From the NCBI RefSeq assembly GCF_033473495.1, contig NC_088936.1:1488001-1552000 (forward strand): DNA of 64,000 nt. The letters run 5' to 3'. The notes beneath the pieces are model-generated. The model worked only from the letters and a program-made list of their open reading frames with translations. It ran no database searches and had not been told where the DNA came from. Shown here in pieces: positions 32,235 to 46,125 of the stretch. Origin of the DNA: Cercospora beticola (taxonomy: Eukaryota > Ascomycota > Dothideomycetes > Mycosphaerellales > Mycosphaerellaceae). Each line of letters begins with the position of its first letter. Positions within the stretch are counted from its first letter, which is position 1. The position numbers were made by a program, and so were the translations under genes.

Positions 32235-33152
32235 ATGGGTTTCCGTGAGCGCTCCAACTCCTCCGACCAAGAGTCCGGATATGCTTCAGGTGGCAGCTCA
32301 TCGCCTTCACTGCCTGAAGTGTACTTCACTCGCCCACATCTCAAATTCATCAACGCACAGCTCTCGAAGCTTGAGCCCCAGGACATCCTAAAATGGTGCA
32401 TGACATCTCTTCCTCGCCTATACCAGACTTCGGCCTTCGGACTCACAGGTCTGGCGATCATGGACATGATCTCCAAGCTCGACTATACCCTCCGACCAGA
32501 TATTGAGTGCATCTTCCTTGACACATTGTACCACTTCCCTCAGACTCTTGATCTCGTGGAGCGAGTGAAGGCGAGGTATCCCGGCATGACTGTCCACTCA
32601 TACAAGCCTGAAGGATGCGAGACAACAGCAGACTTTGAGGCCAAGTTCGGCGAGAAGTTGTGGGAGAAGGATGACGAGAAGTATGACTTCGTCGCCAAAG
32701 TCGAGCCTGCTCAGCGGGCGTACCGGGAACTGGAGGTCGCTGCTGTGATTACTGGTCGACGGAGGACACAAGGCGGGAAGCGCGGCGATCTCGACATCGT
32801 GGAGGTCGACGAGGCAGGCTTGCTCAAGATCAACCCTCTTGCCAACTGGTCGTTCAAGGACGTCCAGTCATACATTGAATCAAACAATGTACCGGTTAAT
32901 GAGCTTCTCAGTCAAGGGTATCGTTCCGTTGGTGACTGGCACTCAACACAGCCAGTGAAGGAGGGCGAGGATGAGCGTGCCGGTCGATGGAAGGGCCAGA
33001 AGAAGACCGAGTGCGGCATCCACAACAAGCGAAGCCGATATGCTATCTTCTTGCAGGAGCAGGAGGAAAAGCGCCAAAAAGAGTTGGCTTCGGCTATCGA
33101 GGATGGATTGAACCGCAACTGCTCGCCGTTGGATGTCATCCGGCAAGCGTAG
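32235..33152 (+). CDS. MET16: 3'-phosphoadenylylsulfate (PAPS) reductase
   Basis: A single-exon frame of 305 aa is read from the ATG at 32235 (MGFRERSNSSDQESG). It reduces PAPS to sulfite and PAP using thioredoxin, in the cytosol. Family marks are the PP-loop-like start (TSAFGLTGLAIMDMISKLD), the LDTLYHFPQTLDLVERVK segment, the RRTQGGKRGDL loop, LLKINPLANWSFKDVQSYI, and VPVNELLSQGYRSVGDWHST. The C-terminal catalytic Cys motif is ECGIHNKRS, against the usual ECGLH. Length fits fungal enzymes. A Cbf1-type dyad lies 395 bp upstream, and ATP sulfurylase, the first enzyme of the same pathway, lies 1.9 kb downstream on the same strand. Confidence 0.97.
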   Translation: MGFRERSNSSDQESGYASGGSSSPSLPEVYFTRPHLKFINAQLSKLEPQDILKWCMTSLPRLYQTSAFGLTGLAIMDMISKLDYTLRPDIECIFLDTLYHFPQTLDLVERVKARYPGMTVHSYKPEGCETTADFEAKFGEKLWEKDDEKYDFVAKVEPAQRAYRELEVAAVITGRRRTQGGKRGDLDIVEVDEAGLLKINPLANWSFKDVQSYIESNNVPVNELLSQGYRSVGDWHSTQPVKEGEDERAGRWKGQKKTECGIHNKRSRYAIFLQEQEEKRQKELASAIEDGLNRNCSPLDVIRQA

Positions 33153-35060
33153 CTGGATGATGTCGTCGTCGTTGTCGATTCGTCATGAGAAAAGTTGCAA
33201 GGCCATCGAGCATAGAGTGGGGATTCTGCTAATTAGCATTGGGCGTTTCGAGGTGGGACTATCGCCGCCACAATCTGGCGCTGCGGAAAGCATGCTGCGA
33301 GCATTGCTGTTGATGAACATAAGAACGAAATGAAAGATACTTCTCTGTGTGCCTTGGTGATCCACCAAGGTGCTTGTATACGTTCCCAGATCCGTCTCAC
33401 CTTTGTGGTAGGTTCGTCAACTGACAGGGTCGTGAGAGATAGGACAGCCTCGCCACTGGGGTCTTAAGCACGCCGTGATTCAAGACGCTCGTGGGGCGGG
33501 CATTGCTGGTCTGAACTTTTGCCTCCCATGTCCAGCGATAAGCACCTGTAGCTGGTGAAGCTGTTGCTCTCATAGGAGGCTGAGTCTGAGCTCCGTATCG
33601 TATATCGGTGGACTCCTTGTCTAGGTGTCGGTTTTGGATCCTTTGCTTCACACGGCATATTGGGCACTGACCCAACTGCGTGTGAGAGAAGATTCGCTGG
33701 AGTTCGGTAATCCTGATCATTCCTGCCGTGTTGAGCGGGCGCTATCACGTGGTGGTGGGTCATGAAGCCAGAAGTATCGCAATAGCATCGCAGAAGCATG
33801 GACAACGACTCGTTCATCTTCCAGCATGCTGCAAGCACCGTCTGGGAAAGAGAAGAAGGGAATTTATCAGCAGAGATGAGCAGGTGAGGTGAGGAAGAAA
33901 AGACAAGCCGGGTGTGGGTGGTTCAAGAGGCACATCGCGCAGCAGGAGCCGGGTCGTCGCTTAGACGCCGACTCGTCGCTATACAGCACAGCTTCTGCAA
34001 TTCTGCTCACACCGTAGCACGCCAGCAGGCAATGAAGAGTATTTCATGCCGCGCATATTTCTCTGGCCGTCCAATTGACCTATTTTCTTACTATCGCGAT
34101 TGCCGACCTCTTTTCCCATTTCTTTGCGGCACCCCACGGTGATGAGCGCTGCGCTGTCCCAGGCCAAGTACAGACACGAGCTCCCTACATGACGCAGCAC
34201 GGAGACTGGATATCATCGCCGTCGAGTGTTTCTTACGCGGCGTTTGTCTGTGTGCGACGCGGCATGAGACGATCTCAGTCTCCCACGATGCGGTGGGCGC
34301 GCAAGCGAGGCAGCACGGCTCATCCAGGCGTCTGATAACAGGCGCGCGCATTCGTCTCCCTTCACTGGGGGCAGACAGCGCCCACGCTGTAAACGACTCG
34401 TGTCACTCTGCGGCGAGGAGGGTCTACGACAGCAGGGAAGTCGTGCTGGGCGAAGGATGTGAAAGGGAGGGCTCGAAGTCGACAAAGAAGGGCTGATTTG
34501 GGCTGAGCGGAGATGAAAGCATGGCGTCTTCGTGTATGGCACTGACGACACAGCATACCACAATCACGGCAAGTGGGAAGGCTCTTCACTTGTTTTTCCT
34601 TTCCTCCCTCGCGGCGTGAAACAGACTGACGAACAGTATCCAACTCTACCTGCGGCACCCACTACTGGACCCAACGCGAGCGCTTGGCACAACGTAACCG
34701 TCATTCGCCGATCACGGTTCGCAGCTTCGTAGGGTTGTGCGAAAGCATCGACAGCGGCAGCAGCGCTGAACAGCAGCACATCGACCACTGCGCTGGACCT
34801 GGTCAAATTGTCCCGACATCCTCACATCTTCGAACAAAGCCATCTCCAGCAAATCTTTTCTGCGCCTTCAACGCTCAACCGCGTGGCCGTGCCCCACTAC
34901 AAATCGGAGTCGCGTCCACTCATCGGGATCCACAAACGGCAAGGCCGAAAGCACGTCAGACGAGTTTAAGCTTCCAAGTGGGCTGTCTACAAAAAGTTCC
35001 TGTCGCGGAATTGCATCTTGCACGAAACACGTCTTCTCTTTCCTCTCACTCACAATAATC
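33153..35060. other. Intergenic between MET16 and MET3
   Basis: 1.9 kb in which I find no gene. One ATCACGTG lies at 33744-33751. The last 200 bp before 35061 are the presumed MET3 leader. Confidence 0.5.
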
Positions 35061-36836
<1,776 letters not shown>

Positions 36837-36987
36837 ACGGGATACAGTCTGTTCGGGATATATAAACGGATGTTCTGCATAGATTTGATAACATTTCAAT
36901 GGCGATGATCGAGACACTTCCAGACTTTTCTCCCGCTGCTTCTTCGCTGTTGCCTCCTGCCAGCATGCATTCATTCCCTTGCCGCGC

Positions 36988-38307
36988 TCATTCCGTCTTC
37001 GCCAACCAACTCAATGCACCCACAATATATCCTTCCATACCCACTTTCATCGTGGGCTGAATCTGCGGCGCGAACAGCCCACTATGATTCACCGGAATTC
37101 CGTGCGAGAGTGTTCCAGCTTTCTCATGCTCATCCCACAACTCATGAGGCGTTCCTCCATACATGAAGAAACTCGTAGGCCTGTCCACTGCCGTACCCAA
37201 GATACTAAAATCCTCCGATCCAGAAAGTTTAGCGCAGCAAGACGTATATTGAATGTCCTGTTGGCTGATATCTTTCGAAGCAGGATCAACGAAGTGAGCC
37301 GTGAAATTATTCTCCAGGACTTCAGTTATGGTTTCGTCGTTGATCGTTAAAGGAAAGTCCCGTGTAATTAGGATTGTAGGATCTTTCACGCCTCGAAGGG
37401 AATCTGATTCTGCTTTGACGATTCTGCGAACACTAGCGAGGGCGTGTTCGCGAGTGTTTTGATCGACGGCTCGGATATCGACTGAGATTTTAGCGTCGTC
37501 AACTACGATGTTTTCTGTATCGCCTGCTTGGACGCTGGCGACAGTGACGACGCAGGAATCCATCGGGTCGACTTCGCGAGAGACGATGGTTTGGAGTTTG
37601 AGGACTGTATGAGCGGCCATTATGACGGGATCGACAAGGCGGTGAGGCATACTGGCGTGGCCGCCGCGGCCGTGGAGGGTTATACGCATGGAGTCTGCGG
37701 AGGTGGCGATGAGGCCGCGGCGGGTGCCGAGGGCGCCGGAGCGCCAGGGGACGACGTGGGCGCCTAGGACGATGTCTGGGATGGGGACTGCGTGGCGGTT
37801 TGGGTCGTAGAGGCCGTCGTTGACCATGTCGCGGGCGCCTGTGCCGCGTTCTTCGGCGGGTTGGAAGATGAGGAGGAGGGTGCCGGTCCAGTGCTCGCGG
37901 GCTGAGATGAGGGTGTGGGCTGCGCCGAGGAGACAGGTGATGTGCATGTCGTGGCCGCAGGCGTGCATGACGGGGACTTCTTGGCCGTTTTGGGCGGAGA
38001 CTTGACGGGCTTTGGAAGCGTATGGCAAGCCAGTGCGTTCTTCTACTGGGAGGGCATCGAAGTCGGCACGAAGCAGTACAGTCTTGCCTGGTCCATTGGA
38101 GAGGAGAGCAGCAATTCCATATCCACCGATGTTCGGGCGGATGTCGAAGTCGGGCGAGATCTTCTTCAGTTCTTCGATGATCCGGGCAGCAGTCTCTTTC
38201 TCTTGATTGGAGAGCTCAGGGTGAGCGTGAAAATACTTGTATAGATCTTCATAGTACGCAAACTCCGGTCGGTACTTGCTGGTGACTTCGGAGATGGTGG
38301 GGGCCAT
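36988..38307 (-). CDS. M20-family amidohydrolase (IAA-amino acid/hippurate hydrolase type)
   Basis: A single-exon frame of 439 aa starts at the ATG at 38307 (MAPTISEVTSKYRPEF). Metal-site motifs of the M20D group are present: HAHPELSNQEKETA near residue 25, the DALPVEE segment, HACGHDMHITCLLGAA near 115, the catalytic Glu pair in FQPAEERGTGARDMV, HGRGGHASMPH, and the C-terminal GSEDFS and NHSGLFAPQ. It would hydrolyse an amide bond of an N-acyl amino acid, using one or two metal ions. No secretion signal is seen, so the cytosol is likely. The acyl group cannot be deduced. Its 3' end lies only 151 bp from that of MET3 (convergent). Confidence 0.93.
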   Translation of the reverse strand: MAPTISEVTSKYRPEFAYYEDLYKYFHAHPELSNQEKETAARIIEELKKISPDFDIRPNIGGYGIAALLSNGPGKTVLLRADFDALPVEERTGLPYASKARQVSAQNGQEVPVMHACGHDMHITCLLGAAHTLISAREHWTGTLLLIFQPAEERGTGARDMVNDGLYDPNRHAVPIPDIVLGAHVVPWRSGALGTRRGLIATSADSMRITLHGRGGHASMPHRLVDPVIMAAHTVLKLQTIVSREVDPMDSCVVTVASVQAGDTENIVVDDAKISVDIRAVDQNTREHALASVRRIVKAESDSLRGVKDPTILITRDFPLTINDETITEVLENNFTAHFVDPASKDISQQDIQYTSCCAKLSGSEDFSILGTAVDRPTSFFMYGGTPHELWDEHEKAGTLSHGIPVNHSGLFAPQIQPTMKVGMEGYIVGALSWLAKTE

Positions 38308-38622
38308 TGTGGATGATGAAGTGGGCAGGGCAGTGAAGCTGCAAATACAAGTTGGAGTAAGTACAATACCTACATACAAATACAAGTCTGCACAGAACTA
38401 ACTTGTGTCGACGATGTAGTCATAAAGTGAGGTCGAGATGTGACCGCCGCAGTAGCCGTGCCGTCCATTGAAGCTTGCCCGAGCTCCCGAAAAGTGGGGA
38501 CGGTACAAGAAGCTGGCCGAACATCCATGAATGCAGTGCTCAGCAGATTACAGATTGCAGCATACGATGTCGGCTGATAGTCATATTCGTGCACATGATG
38601 GAGCGCGTGAACCGCTTGATCA
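38308..38622. other. Short intergenic gap
   Basis: Between two minus-strand genes. Presumably the promoter of the M20 hydrolase. No motif recognised. Confidence 0.5.
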
Positions 38623-40008
38623 TCATGCTGCTGCCTCCTCGCTGAGCTTTGCCCATGGTTGTCTGAACTCGAGCAGATCACGTTGCCCGAATACCTCGCC
38701 AACAATGACCAAAATCGTGTCGAGCGTTGCAAGTGTATTTTCCGTAGGCTTGCCGTGATGAGTGCTGACTTGCTGGTTGCTTGTTGTCATTGAGTTTGGT
38801 CCCTCACCTGCTTCAGTTTCTGCTGCATCTTCAAGCTGGCCATCAACACTCGCCGCCGGAGTCTGTTCCCTCCGCTCCATAGCTTCGAGGTGCGCCGCGG
38901 CTTCTGGATCGAAAAAGTGCAGCTGAAGAAAGATGACTCGCTTACCGAGCTCACGCAGTGGATAGACTTGGTCGTTGGTCATATTCCCAACATCATCAAG
39001 TCGACAGAGGAGCGACCATATCCAGGCACTGGTGACAGTCTTGATGTTCTTACCCTTCAGCAAGTACGAGCTCTGCAGCAGCTTGAGTAGATTGAAAATG
39101 GTCTCCTCGTTCATAGCACGCAATTGAGCTGGCATGGGCGATTGGGAGCCTAAGATACGATGCCATTCGGCGCGGAGTCCCTTGTTGCCCTCTGGGAATG
39201 AGGTTGGGTAGCCGTCACCAAGCTCTGCTAGTTTTGCGGATGTGGTATTCATATGGAGATGTTTCCGCTGCATGATGAAGCGGTCTTTCAGGGCTTTCGA
39301 AAAGACTCGTTGGGGATCTGTGTTGTCGTCTGCTGCGACAGCTGTCGGTTCTGGCCGTGCGATGTACGTGCCATCGTCGGCCAGATAGCCATTGTCAGCG
39401 TCGTCTTCTCCTTCTTCGTCGCTGTGGTTGTCACAGACTTGCCGTGATGCTGCCAGGATCTCAGGCAGTCCCTGTCTTTCTGCCCGGACAGATTCTAGAT
39501 ATGCCAGCGCTTCTTCCGTTGTGCTGTCATAGTCCTCTTCGTTGTAGTTATCGTCATCGTTTGCTGCAGCACCTAAAGTGACGCGTTGTCCTGTGTCAGA
39601 CTTTCCAACGCCGCGCTGTCTCTTGCTGGTCGATGCTTGTGGTATTGGTGCTGCTCCTTGCCGGTGATCTTCATCTCCATCTGGCCCATCCGCGTATCCT
39701 AGCTCTCTTGGTTCTCGTGGCGCTGGCACGGCATTCTGCTTGTCCTCGAGTCCTGGCGCTGTGTCGGCTTCAGCTTCTGCTCCAAGTGTCGCTTCAGGCT
39801 CTTCCTCATCATCGGGATATTCGGCAATCTGATAGTTTGCGAGCGCGCTCTCGTCTGAAGCCATTTCCGGTGCCGCGTCGACTGGGAGAGTCGCGACTTC
39901 GACATCTTCGTCGTCGGACCCGTAACTGAGCAAAACGCGTTTGTTAGGATCATAGGTAGCTTCGGGTCCGCACTTGGGCTTGTCGCGTTCTCTGCGCCGC
40001 TTCGGCAT
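38623..40008 (-). CDS. Gemin2/SIP1-family snRNP assembly protein
   Basis: A frame of 461 aa starts at the ATG at 40008 (MPKRRRERDKPK, then RVLLSYGSDDEDV). The N-terminal half is acidic and disordered. The conserved Gemin2 core sits in the C-terminal half: FNLLKLLQSSYLLKGKNI, SAWIWSLLCRLDDVGNM, LRELGKRVIFLQLHF, and the terminal LDTILVIVGEVFGQRDLLEF. The separated W-x-W-x-L-L-x-R-L and RELGKR motifs are typical. Gemin2 binds the Sm ring and helps load it on spliceosomal snRNAs; yeast Brr1 is its diverged counterpart. Length is larger than animal Gemin2 because of the acidic N-terminus. Confidence 0.9.
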   Translation of the reverse strand: MPKRRRERDKPKCGPEATYDPNKRVLLSYGSDDEDVEVATLPVDAAPEMASDESALANYQIAEYPDDEEEPEATLGAEAEADTAPGLEDKQNAVPAPREPRELGYADGPDGDEDHRQGAAPIPQASTSKRQRGVGKSDTGQRVTLGAAANDDDNYNEEDYDSTTEEALAYLESVRAERQGLPEILAASRQVCDNHSDEEGEDDADNGYLADDGTYIARPEPTAVAADDNTDPQRVFSKALKDRFIMQRKHLHMNTTSAKLAELGDGYPTSFPEGNKGLRAEWHRILGSQSPMPAQLRAMNEETIFNLLKLLQSSYLLKGKNIKTVTSAWIWSLLCRLDDVGNMTNDQVYPLRELGKRVIFLQLHFFDPEAAAHLEAMERREQTPAASVDGQLEDAAETEAGEGPNSMTTSNQQVSTHHGKPTENTLATLDTILVIVGEVFGQRDLLEFRQPWAKLSEEAAA

Positions 40009-40263
40009 GTTTGTGCGAAGATTGTGGTGAACGAGGCGATGTTCGTGGTCATCAATGTCAACGATGGGAGCGGGAGAGTTTCTTGGCAAAGGTGATGGAT
40101 CGCGACTTCACGCGTTTGCATTCTGTGACCCATCTAACGCTCATGTCTATGATACAATTCGTGGCCCATGATTGCACGATTGGGCTCGGATGCCCAAGCC
40201 GCTGACGAGCTTGCCTATCCTTGCTCCTATGTTGGCCGCGCGTCTTCCTGATTGTCGAGCACA

Positions 40264-41912
40264 TCAGCCCATCCACACCACAGCCTTCTTCAGGACTCGG
40301 CTCTTGGTATACCCCTGTCCTTCAGCATCGCCAGCGATCGCGACGACTGGACTGCAGACCAAGATGATCGGCTTCCCTTCTAGTGCTCCTGAGTCGTTTT
40401 CAAGATCCCTAACGTGCAAGGAATGAGCCTCGAGCAGCGCCGACGTCCCACTGTACACATCGACGCCCTTGGTCTCCTTAGCGAGTCTTGCCTGATCGAA
40501 GACTTCCATTCGTCCTTTGCGAGTCCACAGCTTCCAGGACAGCTCAGCAGCCTCGTTGACCACAGCCTCCAATCCAGATCGAGCATTTGCCAAATCATCT
40601 GCTGTAATCTCGCCCAAGAGCTGGTCGAGGAGTCCAGCAGCGAGCTGAGATACGGCCTTCTTACGGCTTCGATCGACAACGCCTCTGAGGTACTTCGTCC
40701 CGTACGAAGTATCCTTCTGCGACGGGTCCAGTAAGCGCAGCAATTGGTATCGGAGGCCTTCGCCTCCTGCCTCATCACCTACACCAACAGTCAGCATATC
40801 TCAAGCAGCGACATCACTCGATGCATACCATGACCAGTCAACTCGATCAAATTGGCCATTGACTTCGCCTCGGTCTCGTGCAACATATCTTCGTCGAGCT
40901 GTCCTGCGAAAATGAAGAACGGATTACCGATGATCTTGTGCATGATTTCGAAGGAAGCAACAGCCGCGAGCAGCATTGCTGCTGCTTTACCGGGCTTGCT
41001 CGTAGACTTGTTTTGCGCCAGGTGCCCATGCAAGCTGAACGCATTTGCTGCGCATCCTTTGTCTATGCTGGCGCAGACAAGCCGGGCAAAGCCTTTCGAA
41101 TCCAGACCTTGGTCACGGAAGAGAGCTGAGCACTCGATGGCCCACTGGCGAACGCGAGCGACGATTGACTTAAGCTCGCTTTGAATCTCCGAATTCGCAA
41201 TTGGCGCCCATTGCGTGGATTCGACTGACTTCATGCGGGCTGCTTGCATGCCCCGGATGGTCTCCAGTTGCTGTTCGATCTGCGCTTCAAGCTTTCTGCA
41301 GGTCTTTTGCGCTCCCTGACTCTGATCTCGCAGATCTGATGCTGCTCTCTTCGCAGCCAAAATCTGCTGGTTGGCGGTGTTACGAAGCTCTTTCATATCT
41401 CTCGCAGCCTTCGCATCCGCCTCACTGATGACTCGTTGGACTTCGGCTGTATGCTCGATCTTCATGCGGTCCACCGTGGACTGCAAGTTTTTGATACGGT
41501 TGTTGCGTGCTTCTACTGCTGCGTCGTCCTGCTCGAACACGATATGCCGACGATGCTGTAGCTGTCGTAGCAGATCTTGGACTTTAGCGTTGAGTGCGTC
41601 ATTTTCTCTCAGGACATCTGCCAACTCCTCTTCGTCGTGCTCCTGGATCGCATCCTCGATCTCTGGCGGCGGCGAGCCATAACCTAAGATCCAGCCAATG
41701 GCCTTGGGAATCCAACTACCGCTCTCTCGGCGCTGCTGGTTGCGCCGGTCGCCACGATAGCGGTCTCTCGCATCTGGACGTCTCGGCTCGTACGAATTGC
41801 GTACGTTGTCGGCTTCCGGGTGTGGTCTCTTCGTCGGCGGGTTGAGGCGGCCTGCACTGCTGTCACGCAGCTCATAGCGCTTTTCTGGGGCTGGGAAATG
41901 TATGAACGACAT
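40264..41912 (-). CDS. Coiled-coil protein of unknown function
   Basis: Exons 40829-41912 and 40264-40778 join across a 50-nt intron (GTATGC donor, GTGTAG acceptor) to give 532 aa. Residues about 1-75 are basic and Arg-rich (YRGDRRNQQRRESG). Residues 95-225 are a long coiled coil (ADVLRENDALNAKVQDLLRQ and onward). From about 240 comes a helical globular region (SIVARVRQWAIECSALFRDQ), ending in SPVVAIAGDAEGQG. A single-span or signal segment is absent. Such proteins are common in Dothideomycetes annotations without known role. The start is divergent from the Hsp70-like gene, with 338 bp between them. Confidence 0.8.
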
Positions 41913-42250
41913 GATTGATGGACCTTCGAGTAGCCAGCAGGATGATGTCGTGATTGAAGTTGGTGTTGGCTTGAGGATCTTGCAAAGACCTACTTGCAGC
42001 TTGACGTCGCTTCACTTTAGGGCGTTTCAAAGCTTCACATGTGAAAAAAGGCGGCAAACAATAGGATGGCTGGAGCTGTATTGTGCAGTAGCTTGACCTC
42101 ACTTCCATTCACATGCTAATGGCTGCCTAGAGCTTCAGGCTCATGGTGAAACCGACACCGCCAACCTCAAAAGCTGCTGGCATCACACTTTGCTTTAACG
42201 TCAACAGTAGCAACGACATCAACAGCCATTGCCCTGGTCACATCTCCGAA
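41913..42250. other. Divergent promoter region
   Basis: 338 bp between the start codons of the coiled-coil gene and the Hsp70-like gene. An upstream in-frame ATG at 42143 could extend the latter. No clear TATA element. Confidence 0.5.
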
Positions 42251-44509
42251 ATGGTCAGCGTCAACTCAGCCCCCCCACCGTACTCAGTGCTCAATGGTGG
42301 TGCGAATGCAGCGACTGTCCACAAGCTCGTTGTCGGCGTCGACTTCGGCACCACTTACACCGGCATCAGTTGGGTGTCTACCGAGGGCGGCCATGTCAAG
42401 ATCTTGGAAGATGTTCATTGCGTGAGAGACTGGTATCGATCTTTGTGACCCGACACAGCATTACCATTGCTAACAATCAGTAGGCCAGGACCGGGAAGAG
42501 ACGGTGACTTCTCCTGGAAGACTCCATCTCGCATCGCATATGCCAAGGAGAATGATAACGCATCGAGCAACGCGTGGGGCTACGAAGTCTTGCCACGCTA
42601 CAAGTCCTTTGCTTGGATGAAGCTGCTTCTCGACCCAAAGCAGGCGACTAAATACGATGATCCAAGCCTTGGCGACAGTGAAGGTACCGGTGTCTTGAGC
42701 AGACCAGCAGGCAAGTCTGCCGTTGATTTATGCGCCGACTTCCTGGCTGAAGTGGGCAAATTTGCGTACGAATCGCTTTCCAAACGCCTATCTGTCGAAG
42801 TCTTGAAGGCCACTCCCATTGAGTTCTGGTTCACTGTTCCCGCTGTGTGGAGTGACAAGGCCAAGGCCGATACTCTACGGGCTGCGCGCAAGGCTGCTAA
42901 GCAAGCAAAGCTGAAGATTCATGCTGAGAGCCAAGTCTTCCTCATCCGCGAGCCAGAAGCTGCCGCCGTTGCTACCCTGTCTTCGCTCACGCAAGGAGGA
43001 TCCGAGCAGCAGATCAAGGCGAATGACAGTATCATGATCTGCGATTGTGGCGGAGGTACTGTCGATATCACTACCTACGTGATCACTGGCATAACCCCTA
43101 AACTGGCGTTCAAGGAGCTGTTGGTGGGAACTGGTATGCTTGCTTAATCCCATCTCCGATTAACATACTGACCTGCTGCAGGTGGAAAGTGCGGTTCTAC
43201 CTACATCGATCGAGAGTTCATCAAGTTTATGGAGAAGAGATTTGGTGCTGCCTACACTAACTTGAAGTGGGAAAAACGCGGGCCAGCAAGTCGTCTCATG
43301 AAGGACTTCGAGAGTCACAAGCGCGATTTCGGCAAGTCGAAAGATGCCAAGCGATTCTACGAAATGCAGCTCTACATGGAAGACGTTGCGGAGTCCAAGT
43401 ACTACGACGAGGACGATTTCATGGTCAAGATCTATCGGTACGTCCCTCCCTTGACTCTATGGAGTGCTTCACTAACATTAGTGACAGTGACGACCTCAAG
43501 AAGATGTTTGAGCCAGTGGTCTCTAAGATCACTGCTCTGCTGCAGAGTCAATTGGATGCTGAGAAGGCACAGTTTGGCAAATCAACCATCAAGGTACGTT
43601 CATCAACCACTTCGAGGTTTCGGCTACTGACTGTGATACGCAAGACGATCTTGTTGGTTGGAGGCTTTGGAGACTCAGCTCATCTCAATGAAGTCCTTCG
43701 CAAGTGGTGCCAGGATCGTGGAATCAAGCTACTTTGCCCAGAGCACCCGTAGGTCATCTGATTCTGTTCAATCACACATTCACAAGCTGATCTTTCAGGC
43801 AATCTGCAATTGTGCGTGGTGCTGCGTTGAGCGGTCTTCACAGCATTCAGCCGACTTCTCGCCGTTCCCGCCTCCATTATGGCTTCTCCGTTCACGAGGC
43901 TTTCGACCCCCTACAGCACGACATCCGCGATCGATTCGTCTGGGAGTGGAATCAAACATACCGGGCCAAGAATGTCATGCGCTGGGAGCTGTGTCAGGTA
44001 TGCTGCTTCGCCCGCCGAAACAGTTCTGCGCTAACGAGTACAGGGCGACGTTGTCGATGAGACTACCAACGTTGAGTGGGCCTTCTACCAGACCATCTAC
44101 CAGAACGAAGGAGCGCGCGATAACCGTAGCACTGTCGATCTGTACTGCAGCGGCGCTGAGGAGGAGCCCAGACACCGAAGCCACGCTAGTGAGTATGGTT
44201 GCAAATACAAAATCGCAAGAGCTAACTCGTGAAGGTATCATCAAGCTCGCCACCATCAACCTCGACTTCAGCAATGTCGATATGCGCAACCATGCGTACA
44301 AAATGGTCAACCGCCGCCGCATGTGTCGCATCAGCTGCACCATCCGCATCTTCTTCGGTCACCGGCGTGGAGTCCTGGTCTTCACCTGCATCGTTGACGG
44401 CAAGGAGATCGGCACCACTGAGGTGAACTTCGATGGAAACAGCAACGTTGACGCTGTTGAAGGTCCAGGCGGCGCTGGCGGCTCCATGGCACCTTGTGCG
44501 ATGCAGTAG
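42251..44509 (+). CDS. Hsp70-like ATPase of the HSPA12 type, eight exons
   Basis: Eight exons (42251-42432, 42484-43133, 43182-43437, 43488-43593, 43645-43748, 43799-43997, 44044-44188, 44235-44509) give 638 aa. All seven introns are 46-51 nt and GT-AG. The actin/Hsp70 ATPase fold is shown by phosphate loop 1 VVGVDFGTTYTGISW near residue 24, the EFWFTVPAVWSD segment, ICDCGGGTVDITTY (phosphate 2), and ILLVGGFGDSAHL (adenosine motif). The C-terminus is beta-rich without the EEVD or KFERQ tail of canonical Hsp70. This matches the HSPA12-like group expanded in filamentous fungi, whose clients are largely unknown. Cytosolic. The start could instead be at 42143, adding 36 residues. Confidence 0.92.
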
Positions 44510-46125
44510 ACAAAGCCCGCAGGGAAAATTCGCTGCACGCAACGACCGCATGCAACCAGCTTGAGGCGTAACAATAGCGACAGGGACTATCTCGAAGTAC
44601 GAGGCAACACGGCGGGATGCAAACTGTCATGGTCTGCGCTGTAAGAGATGAGCCACACGATATGGCTACAAATGGCCTCTACATACTCACGATACCATGA
44701 TCACGTATAAGCTTTCGATTTCTAACGCCCTTCTCTTCACCCATACTCTCTGGAGAGCCTCATTGGTCAATGCTCTGCAACTGACTGCCTGCCATAACTT
44801 TTTCAGCTCTTCGAGATCCCAACTGCTAAAACACTCATATCTCACACTTCCACACTTCCACAAGCCACTCGCCCCTGCACCCACCTCGCACCCTTCACAA
44901 CTCACAAGCAGCTCTTCTCATTCTTCAATTGAGATACTCCTACTATTTCGATACCAGATCCTATACGCACTCCTAGACCGTCCTGCCTTTAGTAGATATC
45001 AGCAGCTTCACTAACTTTACGCAAGACGCCAGGTGCTCAGCGACCACGCCAGCGAGTGAAACAGTTGTATAAAGAGTGGAACCTGAAGTAGTTGTTGGGA
45101 AATGCTATGTCCACTGTGCTTGCCCATCGGCTCGAGCTGCTTGCATCAGGACTTGACAGAAGTGCAATCGCTGACGGCAACCGAGAGATACTGACATCGC
45201 GACACCAGGCTGGAGCATCCACACCAAAGCCTTCCCAAGAACATATCCTCCAACTCATCCCATCTACAAAGCATCTTCGCTCAAACCCACATCTCAGTCC
45301 ACCCTGCTCCCGCTCATCTGACATCAGCATAAAAGACGCAGGTACGACCCACAAGGATCAGTCTGCATAAAGCAAGAGCAGAAAGCATACTCATCCGATA
45401 ACCCGACAGCTATATTTGAGATGTCGACCCAAGAAAGCGCTGAGCGAGAAGCTTTAGCAGTTGTCATGCGTCATGGACACCCAAAGCACGAGCAAGTGAA
45501 GTGTATTCATGCCAAGACCTCGGATGTCCTACGTGGAGGCCAACGCGTCGATGAGGTGTCGAGCAGCAGAATTTCAGCAGGACGACAAGATAGTCAAGAG
45601 GCTGCGAGATCAATGCTTGTGGCTGTACACGTCGGTCCTTGTAGCTGTCTGCGTGGCATATGGAGCAAAAGCCTCGCGTCGACGCGTATATTTTCGACAT
45701 AGCCACTCCGACCCATGTCGATTGCAAGCTTGCACGACATGCGGCAAGAAGTGGAGGAGTATGGCCGAGTGTCAAGCATCACCACAGTGGCTGTCGAGAG
45801 AAGCAAGACTGGGGAGGAAGAGCATCTGAGAAGATTTGATATCATTACATCGGAAAACACATTACATATTTTTCTTCTTTCGGTCAGACTTATTCCAGTT
45901 GGTATCGTATATTCAAACTCTGGTGGCATCAAAAACTAGCCGTGCAGTCGTAAGAGGCGTCAATACATGTCGAACGTTACGAGATATAACTCTTCACCCA
46001 TCATCTTTCCCCGTCTTTCACACGTGCTTGGGTGCTGTCGTTCATGGTACTTCGTCGCGTTGAATTAATTATGATGGCGAGACGCGTTTAATCGTACCTG
46101 CGAGCCTCATATTAGCACCGCGCAT
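44510..46125. other. Intergenic, nothing recognised
   Basis: 1.6 kb of short ORFs on both strands. None has protein-like composition. Confidence 0.5.

Noticed and set aside
42422..42483. Intron 1 of the Hsp70-like gene using the GTGAGA donor at 42422
   Set aside because: It leads to the wrong phase at every nearby acceptor. The GTATCG donor at 42433 with the TAG acceptor at 42483 keeps the frame (DWPGPGRDG).
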